Part shown: positions 1 through 4,729 of the stretch, in pieces
How the letters are laid out: each line of letters begins with the position of its first letter
Numbering within the stretch: position 1 is the stretch's first letter
Source: Methanosarcinaceae archaeon
Lineage (GTDB): Archaea > Halobacteriota > Methanosarcinia > Methanosarcinales > Methanosarcinaceae
NCBI GenBank assembly: GCA_030596385.1
Contig: JAUVKD010000029.1
Span: 1-7,775, forward strand
Direction: 5' to 3'
DNA length: 7,775 bases
Notes under the pieces: model-generated
Told to the model about the DNA's origin: nothing
Database searches by the model: none
What the model saw: the letters and a program-made list of their open reading frames with translations, nothing else
Made by a program: the position numbers and the translations under genes

Positions 1-137
1 CCACAGGTTTTACATTTGAACATTTGCTTGCCTTTGGCATTGAACCCCTTTTTGGTGATGTGGCCTCTGTTTTTCGTTCGATAGTCTGAACACTGTTTAT
101 TTAAGCACATCTGATTTTCTAAATTTGCTCCATACAT
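1..137 (-). CDS. N-terminal part of a zinc-ribbon protein, probably an insertion-sequence transposase (cut by window edge)
   Basis: Reading leftwards from an ATG at 137 gives 45 complete codons, open to the window edge. The peptide has cysteines at residues 11, 16, 42 and 45, with the end reading KQMFKCKTCG. A CxxxxC pair, a basic glycine-containing linker and a second CxxC pair is the pattern of the N-terminal zinc ribbon of IS1-like and related archaeal transposases, where it precedes a helix-turn-helix and a DDE catalytic domain. Those later domains lie outside the window, so transposase is an inference from the ribbon alone; another zinc-ribbon DNA-binding protein is possible. A second in-frame ATG at 110 is an alternative start, but a TATA box at 160-168 places initiation close to the ATG at 137. 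Whether the copy is intact cannot be judged. Confidence 0.55.
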   Translation of the reverse strand, partial: MYGANLENQMCLNKQCSDYRTKNRGHITKKGFNAKGKQMFKCKTC

Positions 138-159
138 GGAAAATGTTTTTGGACTGAAA

Positions 160-168
160 GTATATAAA
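160..168 (-). promoter_or_regulatory. Archaeal TATA box for the leftward zinc-ribbon gene
   Basis: The minus strand reads TTTATATAC, a close match to the archaeal TATA consensus. Its centre is about 27 bases from the ATG at 137, so the transcript would have almost no leader. The same nine bases occur in the same orientation at 4003-4011 upstream of surE. Confidence 0.5.
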
Positions 169-170
169 GG

Positions 171-534
171 TCACGATTTATAGGACACGACCCAAAAATA
201 GCTAAAAAATACTTATTATCCCTCTCGGCCTACTTGTATAGTGAGCGACAAGATGAATTATTTTGTTGCTCTTGCAATAAGGGGTATATACGAACAGATA
301 CAAAATTTGATTTTGAATATTCATATTGAAAAATATATTTATTCGAATATTGGATGTCTATTACCAATCGAAATTAGAGGGGGCGTTAATATTAAATAGT
401 GTTGCTTGACTACATGTTCTCTAAACGGGGTGCACTCCACCATTCAATCTTAAACCTCTGTATAATAATAAGAATGGAGAATACAATGGTATTATTGCAC
501 TGCTTTTTACATTCGCAATTCTTGGTCATCACCA
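171..534. other. AT-rich spacer between the zinc-ribbon gene and the UPF0104 gene
   Basis: No convincing gene is present. A 48-codon ATG frame at 253-399 (plus; open from 202) is rich in Ile, Asn, Lys and Tyr, has no Shine-Dalgarno sequence, and looks like a chance frame in AT-rich DNA. A near-palindrome GGGGTGCACTCC at 427-438 (one mismatched pair) could be a protein-binding site. If the zinc-ribbon gene belongs to an insertion sequence, its terminal repeat should fall in the first part of this stretch. The G+C-richer block GGACACGACCC at 183-193 is a candidate, but the partner end is not in the window. Confidence 0.4.
461..470 (+). promoter_or_regulatory. Possible TATA element upstream of the UPF0104 gene
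   Basis: TATAATAATA lies about 70 bases before the ATG at 535. A start about 25 bases downstream would leave a leader near 45 bases. Another AT-rich candidate at 386-399 (TTAATATTAAATAG) would give a longer leader. Neither has a clear BRE and the choice is not decided by sequence. Confidence 0.25.
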
Positions 535-545
535 ATGAGACTTAA
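486..545 (+). other. Possible 19-codon upstream ORF overlapping the UPF0104 start
   Basis: An ATG at 486 follows GGAGA (476-480) with 5 bases between, a good archaeal ribosome-binding arrangement. The frame runs 19 codons and stops with TAA at 543-545, so it overlaps the first codons of the membrane-protein gene, whose own ATG at 535 lacks a recognisable Shine-Dalgarno sequence. This could mean translational coupling. It could also be chance: the peptide resembles nothing I know, and a transcript starting about 25 bases after the TATA-like element at 461-470 would begin near or after this ATG. Confidence 0.2.
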
Positions 546-1569
546 AAACATATTATTTTTGGTAAGACTGATTGGTGCAATCACCATTCTCTGGTTTATG
601 GATGTTGAACAACTAATGCTTATTTTGGGCTCCATAAATCCCTATTTTATACTACTTGCATTTTTACTGGAATTTTTTGGTTTTCTCATATGGACTCTAA
701 AATGGAAACATCTTGTTGACAAAATCGAGCATATCAACTTCATAATCCTGTTTATGGGACTAATGGCTGGAAATTGCATGAGTACCAATGTGCTTCGCGC
801 AAGAATTTTTGGTGGATTTGGGAGGATATTTTTTCTTAAAAATGTCTCAAAAAGTAACAGGCATGCAAACTGGTATGCCACCATTGTCCTAGACCAGACT
901 ACCAATAATTTTGTATTTACCCCACTTGTAATATTCTCCTTGCTTTTTGTATTCCTGTTTTTAAATATCCCCTGGTGGTTATCGGTATATATGGAAATTC
1001 TAGTCTTGATCCTGTTTTCTTCAGCACTCGGGGCATACATGTCAAGGCAAAAAATCAAAAGAACATCCATAATCAATTTCTGTCAGTTGAACCTGCAACG
1101 GATATATTATTTTACCCCGATTAAATATATAAGGAACAGATTTGACTCATACCACCTATTTGAAGAAATCGTTGTTCTAAACATTGCAGAATTCAAAAAA
1201 ACCTACACCTCAATTCTGAAGGATAAGCAGACTCTTAAAAAAGATGTAATCCTGGCAGTGCTCATGTATATATTCATTTATTTAAAATCATACATTCTCT
1301 TTCAAAGTAGCGGATACGATATTTCAATCTTACAGCTTGTGGTATCCCTTACCCTTATACTCTGGATTATCTTTGTAGTTCCTGTTCCAGGAGGATTTGG
1401 ATTTAAAGAAGTTGTGATGATAGGAATATATGCCATGGTGGGCGTTCCCATTAATATTGCAGCCATTGTTTCTATGATTGACAGGATTATTTATTTATTC
1501 TTTGTCATTGTTATTTCATATTCAGCCATTGGAATCATGCGAATATTTTGCGTAAACCCGAGGAAATAA
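535..1569 (+). CDS. UPF0104 / lysylphosphatidylglycerol synthase transmembrane (AglD-like) family membrane protein
   Basis: A 344-residue polytopic membrane protein. Hydrophobic segments lie near residues 5-22, 35-55, 66-82, 122-144, 148-168, 240-258, 265-290 and 296-330, with a basic loop in the middle (about 170-238). The family signature is near the end: PVPGGFGFKE at 283-292, followed by a hydrophobic stretch with Asp316-Arg317, matching the PxPGGxGxxE motif of the family. Members occur as the membrane part of bacterial MprF (lipid flipping) and as archaeal proteins such as Haloferax AglD, linked to glycolipid or dolichol-linked sugar work at the membrane. The exact substrate cannot be told, and there is no glycosyltransferase neighbour to guide it. 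The ATG at 535 gives the short basic N-terminus usual for the family. It stands alone as a transcription unit and is very AT-rich. Confidence 0.8.
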   Translation: MRLKNILFLVRLIGAITILWFMDVEQLMLILGSINPYFILLAFLLEFFGFLIWTLKWKHLVDKIEHINFIILFMGLMAGNCMSTNVLRARIFGGFGRIFFLKNVSKSNRHANWYATIVLDQTTNNFVFTPLVIFSLLFVFLFLNIPWWLSVYMEILVLILFSSALGAYMSRQKIKRTSIINFCQLNLQRIYYFTPIKYIRNRFDSYHLFEEIVVLNIAEFKKTYTSILKDKQTLKKDVILAVLMYIFIYLKSYILFQSSGYDISILQLVVSLTLILWIIFVVPVPGGFGFKEVVMIGIYAMVGVPINIAAIVSMIDRIIYLFFVIVISYSAIGIMRIFCVNPRK

Positions 1570-1596
1570 TGGATGTGGGGTTAGAGTCAGCATTCA

Positions 1597-1669
1597 ACTC
1601 CTCTTATTTTGTCTATAAAGGAGTATGTGTACTCGATTCCTCCTGAAAATTTATAATTAGCCTTTTTGG
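1597..1669 (+). terminator. Possible transcription end after the UPF0104 gene
   Basis: About 30 bases past the stop are overlapping dyads: ACTCCT (1597-1602) with AGGAGT (1619-1624), GAGTA (1621-1625) with TACTC (1630-1634) around a 4-base loop, and AGGAG (1619-1623) with CTCCT (1640-1644). These pairings are mutually exclusive. A T5 run follows at about 1664-1668, and short oligo-T tracts are the usual archaeal termination signal. No single strong hairpin sits directly before the T run, so the call is tentative. Confidence 0.3.
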
Positions 1670-1818
1670 TCAACCATTTGAGAGCACTTAAATTTCTTAT
1701 CCATATTGTTCTCATGTTATTCTCATTCATTGACATATCAATTACATTAACAATATAATGTTGATCAGGTCAAACATTGTGACGACACACCCATTAGCAG
1801 CATAGCTTCGGGTATAAT

Positions 1819-1842
1819 AATTAAAATTAAAATTAAAATTAA
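1819..1842 (+). repeat. Perfect 4x AATTAA hexamer repeat
   Basis: Four exact tandem copies of AATTAA fill 1819-1842, immediately before a G+C-containing hairpin. It is a simple-sequence tract that could slip in copy number. It lies about 160 bases before moaA, too far to be that gene's core promoter unless there is a long leader. Confidence 0.85.
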
Positions 1843-1872
1843 ACGGATTTTCACGGACGAACTTAATCCGTG
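1843..1872 (+). other. Pair of competing hairpins upstream of moaA
   Basis: ACGGATT (1843-1849) can pair with AATCCGT (1865-1871). Alternatively CACGGA (1852-1857) can pair with TCCGTG (1867-1872) around a 9-base loop. The two share their 3' arm, so they exclude each other, and ACGGA occurs twice as a direct repeat. This could be a switchable RNA element, a small dispersed repeat or a protein site. No T tract follows, so it is not an obvious terminator. Confidence 0.35.
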
Positions 1873-1971
1873 CGCATTTGAGTCACCTGCAAGATTCATG
1901 TTCAATGACAATTTTGAAATCTATAAACGCATGAAACCGCTATTTTCAGAGCAGATACAATATTCAAAATA

Positions 1972-1980
1972 GTTAAATAA
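1972..1980 (+). promoter_or_regulatory. moaA: Archaeal TATA box for moaA
   Basis: GTTAAATAA is centred about 25 bases before the moaA ATG at 2001, and AT-rich sequence (CAAAATA) lies just upstream as a possible BRE. This spacing puts the transcription start at or next to the ATG. It predicts a leaderless mRNA, consistent with the lack of a Shine-Dalgarno sequence there. Confidence 0.45.
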
Positions 1981-2000
1981 ACATCGCGTGTTTACACAGT

Positions 2001-2924
2001 ATGAATTCCCCTGTATTAGCACAAACGCCAGATTCTCTCACCGATCCATTTGGACGAACGGTGACGAGTCTAAGGATATCCATCACAAACCGTTGCAATT
2101 ATAATTGTATTTACTGCCATCATGAAGGCGATACAAACAGCAGGGGTGAGATGTCTGTAGAGATTATATCGAATATCGTTCGCGCTGCATCCGGCATGGG
2201 AGTAAACAAAGTAAAGTTCTCTGGCGGTGAGCCGCTTATGCGTAAGGATTTTGGAGATATACTGTCTTCACTTCCAAAACTCCGGGATGTATCGGCAACA
2301 ACGAATGGTACATTCTTAAAAGCACGGGCACAGGATCTGAAAGATGCAGGGCTTGATCGTGTAAATATCAGCCTTGATTCACGTGATCCGCAAATATATA
2401 GTTTTATCACAAACGCTAATTCTAACGCATTAAACGTTGTTCTTGATGGTATCCACAGCGCAGTAGATGCAGGGCTTACGCCTGTTAAACTGAATATGGT
2501 ACTCCTTAAAGGGATAAATGACAATGAGATATATGAAATGCTTGATTTTACACGGACATATAATGGTCAGGTAATCTTGCAACTCATTGAACTCATGGAT
2601 TTCAATGACGTATCATGCTACCAGATAAATGCAAATTCGATTGAAAAAGACTTAAGATTGCACGCAGATAAGATATTAGTCAGGACAATGCACCGCAGGA
2701 AAAAATATATAATTGATGGTGCGGAAGTAGAACTTGTCCGTCCGATAGATAATTCCGAGTTCTGTGCCAACTGTAACAGGTTACGAGTTACGGCGGATGG
2801 AAAACTTAAAGGATGTCTTTTGGTGAATGACAATCTTATTGATGTTAGTAACACAGCACCTGAAGACCTACCAAAGATGTTAAAACTTGCAGTAAGTCGG
2901 CGCGTGCCGTATTGTAGAAGTTGA
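2001..2924 (+). CDS. moaA: GTP 3',8-cyclase MoaA (radical SAM, molybdenum/tungsten cofactor synthesis)
   Basis: A 307-residue radical SAM enzyme that, with MoaC, converts GTP to cyclic pyranopterin monophosphate, the first step of molybdopterin synthesis. The N-terminal 4Fe-4S cluster cysteines are 32, 36 and 39 (CNYNCIYC). The SAM-binding SGGEPL is at 74-79, TTNGT at 100-104 and SLDS at 124-127. KLNMVLLKGINDNE at 163-176 is typical of the barrel. The second, GTP-binding cluster has cysteines 255, 258 and 272 in FCANCNRLRVTADGKLKGCL. All six cluster ligands are present, so it should be active. It ends in RRVPYCRS, without the C-terminal Gly-Gly needed in bacterial MoaA; from memory, archaeal forms also lack it. 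In methanogens the cofactor serves formylmethanofuran dehydrogenase and other Mo/W enzymes. The start is supported by the family-typical DPFGRxVTxLRISxTNRC and by the TATA spacing. A small gene follows after 20 bases; no other moa gene is in view. Confidence 0.95.
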   Translation: MNSPVLAQTPDSLTDPFGRTVTSLRISITNRCNYNCIYCHHEGDTNSRGEMSVEIISNIVRAASGMGVNKVKFSGGEPLMRKDFGDILSSLPKLRDVSATTNGTFLKARAQDLKDAGLDRVNISLDSRDPQIYSFITNANSNALNVVLDGIHSAVDAGLTPVKLNMVLLKGINDNEIYEMLDFTRTYNGQVILQLIELMDFNDVSCYQINANSIEKDLRLHADKILVRTMHRRKKYIIDGAEVELVRPIDNSEFCANCNRLRVTADGKLKGCLLVNDNLIDVSNTAPEDLPKMLKLAVSRRVPYCRS

Positions 2925-2925
2925 C

Positions 2926-2939
2926 AAGGAGAAAGTGAT
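2926..2939 (+). promoter_or_regulatory. Ribosome-binding site of the 49-codon gene
   Basis: AAGGAG (2926-2931) and GTGAT (2935-2939) together resemble AGGAGGTGAT, the complement of the archaeal 16S rRNA 3' end, with an insertion between them. GTGAT ends 5 bases before the ATG at 2945. The site starts 2 bases after the moaA stop codon and supports translation of the short downstream gene. Confidence 0.6.
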
Positions 2940-2944
2940 TAATT

Positions 2945-3094
2945 ATGGAAATTGAGTTGATAATTGATAATGAAAAGATTGATATGAACGATTTTGTACA
3001 GAAGGTACTTTGCAATATAGTCAGCGGGGCAGTTGAGCCACTGCACGGTGTTGGTGATGAATGGACCGAAGTTTCGCTTAAAATAAAGCAATAG
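2945..3094 (+). CDS. Conserved-looking 49-residue protein of unknown function, co-oriented with moaA
   Basis: The frame starts at ATG 2945, just after the moaA stop (TGA 2922-2924), and ends with TAG at 3092-3094. The acidic protein begins MEIELIIDNEKIDMNDFVQKVLCN and ends with an acidic-aromatic segment (GDEWTEVSLKIKQ). A short beta strand, a turn with a charged residue pair, a helix (about 14-31) containing a GAVEPLHGV stretch, and a final strand suggest a small beta-alpha-beta fold. I believe similar 45-60 residue proteins with I/V-E-V...G-x-x-I/V-x-L/M-N-x-F-V followed by GAVxxLxGV occur across Euryarchaeota, but I cannot name a characterised family. The good ribosome-binding site and 20-base gap suggest an operon with moaA. 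A role in cofactor synthesis is only a guess from position. There is one cysteine and no membrane segment. Confidence 0.75.
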   Translation: MEIELIIDNEKIDMNDFVQKVLCNIVSGAVEPLHGVGDEWTEVSLKIKQ

Positions 3095-3097
3095 TCG

Positions 3098-3103
3098 AAA
3101 AAA
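3098..3103 (-). terminator. surE: Oligo-T terminator for surE
   Basis: The minus strand reads GGTTTTTTCG 13 bases past the surE stop codon. A T6 run without a required hairpin is a typical archaeal termination signal. It lies in the 22-base gap between the converging genes. Confidence 0.5.
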
Positions 3104-3116
3104 CCATCACATTGCA

Positions 3117-3911
3117 TCATATATATTTTTCAATCTCAGAGAAATCGATCGGAGATGTTGCATCAAGTGCTATCGGAGTTATCGATATATGTCCGTTTTG
3201 CATGATTGCATGTACATCTGTCCCCTTTTCTTCTTCACGGATCAGATCGCCATCGATCCAGTAATATGGCCTGCCGCGCGGGTCATGGCGCTCTTGTACT
3301 GAAGTCTTGAATATCTTGCGCGCAAGGCGGGTTATCTCTATTTCAGTGTCATTTTCTGCAAAGTGTGGTATGTTGACGTTTAAAAGGTCTACATTTTCTG
3401 GTAGTCCATGCTGCAAAATATTCTTTGCAATTCTGTTGACCACTTTAATTCCGATATCAAAATCGTGCTGGTAATCTCGTAGATCATCGAACTTTGTTCC
3501 CTCTTCTGTTACCTGTATTGATGCTGCGATAGCGGGTATTCCGTAACTTGCGGCTTCAAGTGCTGCACCAATAGTACCTGATGTTGTGATTGTATCTGTG
3601 CTAATATTTTCCCCGACATTAAAACCGGAGAGCACGAGGTCAGGCATTATTTTCATGATCGTAAATATGCCAAGTATCACTGAATCGGTCGGCGTGCCGC
3701 TAATGGCATGGGCAGTAATACCATCAATATTGGTTTTGTTAATTCTGAGTGGCTCAAAGATTGATATTGATCTCCCTACGCCACTTTGCTGTATTGCAGG
3801 AGCTGAGATAGTGACATCCCCGAGGTCTGCAACACTTTTGTATGCTGCACTGATGCCTGTAGCATAGACACCGTCATCATTTGTAAGTAGTATATTAGGA
3901 GACATGGACAT
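3117..3911 (-). CDS. surE: 5'/3'-nucleotidase SurE (survival protein SurE family)
   Basis: A cytoplasmic metal-dependent phosphatase that removes phosphate from nucleoside 5'- and 3'-monophosphates, probably for nucleotide salvage or housecleaning. From the ATG at 3911 the protein has 264 residues, normal for the family. Motifs appear in order: ILLTNDDG at 7-14 with metal ligands Asp12 and Asp13; SAPAIQQSGVGRSIS at 36-50 with Ser43; SGTPTDSV at 71-78; and PDLVLSGFNVGEN at 90-102 with Asn98. The Asp-Asp-Ser-Asn metal site is therefore complete. The Ile usual in SGIN is Phe here. The reading frame continues upstream to 4055, but SurE proteins begin just before ILLTNDDG and a TATA box lies inside that extension at 3947-3954, so 3911 or the ATG two codons later (3905) is the true start. 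The gene converges on the moaA pair and is transcribed alone. Confidence 0.95.
   Translation of the reverse strand: MSMSPNILLTNDDGVYATGISAAYKSVADLGDVTISAPAIQQSGVGRSISIFEPLRINKTNIDGITAHAISGTPTDSVILGIFTIMKIMPDLVLSGFNVGENISTDTITTSGTIGAALEAASYGIPAIAASIQVTEEGTKFDDLRDYQHDFDIGIKVVNRIAKNILQHGLPENVDLLNVNIPHFAENDTEIEITRLARKIFKTSVQERHDPRGRPYYWIDGDLIREEEKGTDVHAIMQNGHISITPIALDATSPIDFSEIEKYI
3126..3130 (+). terminator. Oligo-T terminator for the moaA operon, inside the surE 3' end
   Basis: A T5 run follows ATATA on the plus strand 31 bases after the stop of the 49-codon gene. It lies within the last codons of surE on the other strand, so the two transcripts would overlap slightly if it is used. Confidence 0.35.
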
Positions 3912-3946
3912 TCCATTGTTCTTTAATGTTTTATAATTTATGGAAA

Positions 3947-3954
3947 CATATAAA
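3947..3954 (-). promoter_or_regulatory. surE: Proximal TATA box for surE
   Basis: The minus strand reads TTTATATG, centred about 40 bases before the ATG at 3911. Initiation near 3925 would leave a leader of about 14 bases. It argues against translation starting farther upstream. Confidence 0.5.
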
Positions 3955-4002
3955 TTCATACATCCCGAAAGCATTGTGAGAAAATTCAATGAGTGGAGGG
4001 GA

Positions 4003-4011
4003 GTATATAAA
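4003..4011 (-). promoter_or_regulatory. surE: Distal TATA box, possible second surE promoter
   Basis: The minus strand reads TTTATATAC, a better consensus match than the proximal box and identical to the box at 160-168. Initiation near 3984 would give a leader of about 70 bases before surE. It may act as an alternative start or drive a short separate RNA. Confidence 0.35.
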
Positions 4012-4077
4012 GTCAAAACATTCGGGACTACACAGTCAAATATAACCATCGACAATCTAATAAACGATAAATAACAA

Positions 4078-4086
4078 TTTATATAC
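4078..4086 (+). promoter_or_regulatory. TATA box facing the winged-helix gene
   Basis: TTTATATAC is preceded by A-rich sequence (GATAAATAACAA) that could serve as BRE, making it one of the best promoters in the window. Expected initiation is near 4107, leaving a leader of about 135 bases before the ATG at 4243. A weaker AT-rich candidate, AATATTATAAG at 4207-4217, would give a much shorter leader. Confidence 0.45.
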
Positions 4087-4242
4087 GCTTCAAATCTAAG
4101 GATAACTGACTCAATTTTGAAATTAAAAACATCTCAGACACTTGGTTTTGGTAATCCGAATATTCATTCCGCCCTATTTTTTGAAGTCGATACAACAATT
4201 ACAACAAATATTATAAGAAAATCATGATGGTGTGTGATAAAT

Positions 4243-4539
4243 ATGGACGAAGATGATGAACTTGAAGAAATGATGATGGCAGCTCCATCCTTACGTGAGG
4301 CAAAAAAGAATGAACATGATATGTTGAACAAAGCAGTATCACACCCATTAAGAAGAAAACTTGTAAAATCCATCGGTGTATTCGGTAAGACAAAAACAGA
4401 TATTCAGGCTGAGGTTGACATTGATGATGCATCGTTAAAGTACCATACGGAATTTTTGGTAAGTGGGGATTTCTTAAAAATTGAAAATGACCTGTGTAGA
4501 TTGACAGATAAGGGACTCGATTTGCTTGCAAATATCTAA
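4243..4539 (+). CDS. Small winged-helix (ArsR-like) DNA-binding protein
   Basis: A 98-residue protein with two parts. Residues 1-27 are acidic at the start (MDEDDELEEMMM) and then mixed charge. Residues 28-98 form a winged helix: SHPLRRKLVKSIG (33-45) is the helix that opens ArsR-like domains, DIQAEV the second helix, DIDDASLKYHTEFLVSGDFL (59-78) the recognition helix and turn, and KIENDLCRLTDKGLDLLANI (79-98) the wing and last helix. It has no ligand domain and no paired metal-binding cysteines (only Cys85), so what it senses, if anything, is unknown. The protein looks familiar from Methanosarcinales, but I know of no characterised member. A GTG at 4234 would add three residues; the ATG at 4243 is preferred because GGTGTGTGAT (4229-4238) lies just upstream as a ribosome-binding site. 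It is a lone gene with a terminator downstream. Confidence 0.8.
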   Translation: MDEDDELEEMMMAAPSLREAKKNEHDMLNKAVSHPLRRKLVKSIGVFGKTKTDIQAEVDIDDASLKYHTEFLVSGDFLKIENDLCRLTDKGLDLLANI

Positions 4540-4572
4540 TTTATATCAATTTATTTTACTGCTACTACCCAC

Positions 4573-4695
4573 ATGCATTCGCAAAATACGCCGTTCTTAC
4601 GCGCCCGGGTAATCCTTGCAGATACATATACGCTAAATGCAATTGGAAACGCAATTGGAATTTCGATGTATATGCAGGTCAGTGATAAAGGATAG
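4573..4695 (+). CDS. Doubtful 40-codon ORF downstream of the winged-helix gene
   Basis: An ATG at 4573 opens 40 codons ending with TAG at 4693-4695. It lies in the same frame as the winged-helix gene, 33 bases after its stop. The stretch is visibly richer in G+C than its surroundings and its reading (FLRARVILADTYTLNAIGNAIG) is protein-like. It includes the 10-base direct repeat GCAATTGGAA at 4639-4648 and 4651-4660. No Shine-Dalgarno sequence precedes it, and its stop codon lies at the foot of a terminator hairpin. It could be a small gene, the remnant of one, or simply the 3' untranslated region. Confidence 0.2.
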   Translation: MHSQNTPFLRARVILADTYTLNAIGNAIGISMYMQVSDKG

Positions 4696-4729
4696 TGCCA
4701 CACTATGTGCATGTGGCAGCACTGTTTTT
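4694..4729 (+). terminator. Hairpin plus T5 terminator
   Basis: AGTG (4694-4697) pairs with CACT (4720-4723) and CCACA (4698-4702) with TGTGG (4712-4716), giving 9 base pairs with a 3-base bulge and a 9-base loop. GTTTTTG follows directly. This looks like an intrinsic terminator and ends the winged-helix transcript, including the 40-codon ORF if that is real. Confidence 0.55.

Larger units (their letters stand above)
1751..1972 (+). other. Start-less open reading stretch, candidate gene remnant
   Basis: One plus frame is open for 73 codons, from after a TAA at 1748 to a TAG at 1970-1972, but has no ATG, GTG or TTG until an internal ATG at 1898, which gives only 24 residues. The part after 1844 reads like ordinary protein (RIFTDELNPCAFESPARF, then FNDNFEIYKRMKPLFSE), while the AATTAA repeat in the middle gives a Lys-Ile run. 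This fits the tail of a decayed gene, but I recognise no family, and an open frame of this length can arise by chance. Confidence 0.2.
3912..4242. other. Divergent promoter region between surE and the winged-helix gene
   Basis: This 331-base spacer holds no convincing gene. The frame open on the minus strand up to 4055 is an upstream extension of surE without family similarity. Two leftward TATA boxes (3947-3954, 4003-4011) and one rightward box (4078-4086) occupy it. The stretch 4107-4230 would be the 5' leader of the winged-helix mRNA; I see no strong hairpin or known riboswitch in it. Confidence 0.6.

Noticed and set aside
253..399. 48-codon plus-strand frame
   Set aside because: No ribosome-binding site, and the composition is dominated by AT-rich codons (Ile, Asn, Lys, Tyr), as expected by chance.
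642..1076. Long open frame on the minus strand within the membrane-protein gene
   Set aside because: It lies wholly opposite a well-supported UPF0104 gene and its translation shows no recognisable domain; a shadow frame.
2120..2524. Open frame on the minus strand within moaA
   Set aside because: It is antisense to conserved MoaA motifs, Ser- and Phe-rich, without a family match; a shadow frame.
2001..2924. Missing C-terminal Gly-Gly in MoaA as a sign of inactivity
   Set aside because: All six cluster cysteines and the SAM and GTP motifs are intact, and to my knowledge archaeal MoaA proteins commonly lack this tail.
4211..4531. Minus-strand open frames over the winged-helix gene
   Set aside because: Two overlapping antisense frames, one with a long serine run made by GAT/GAA repeats on the other strand. 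The plus-strand winged helix explains the region.
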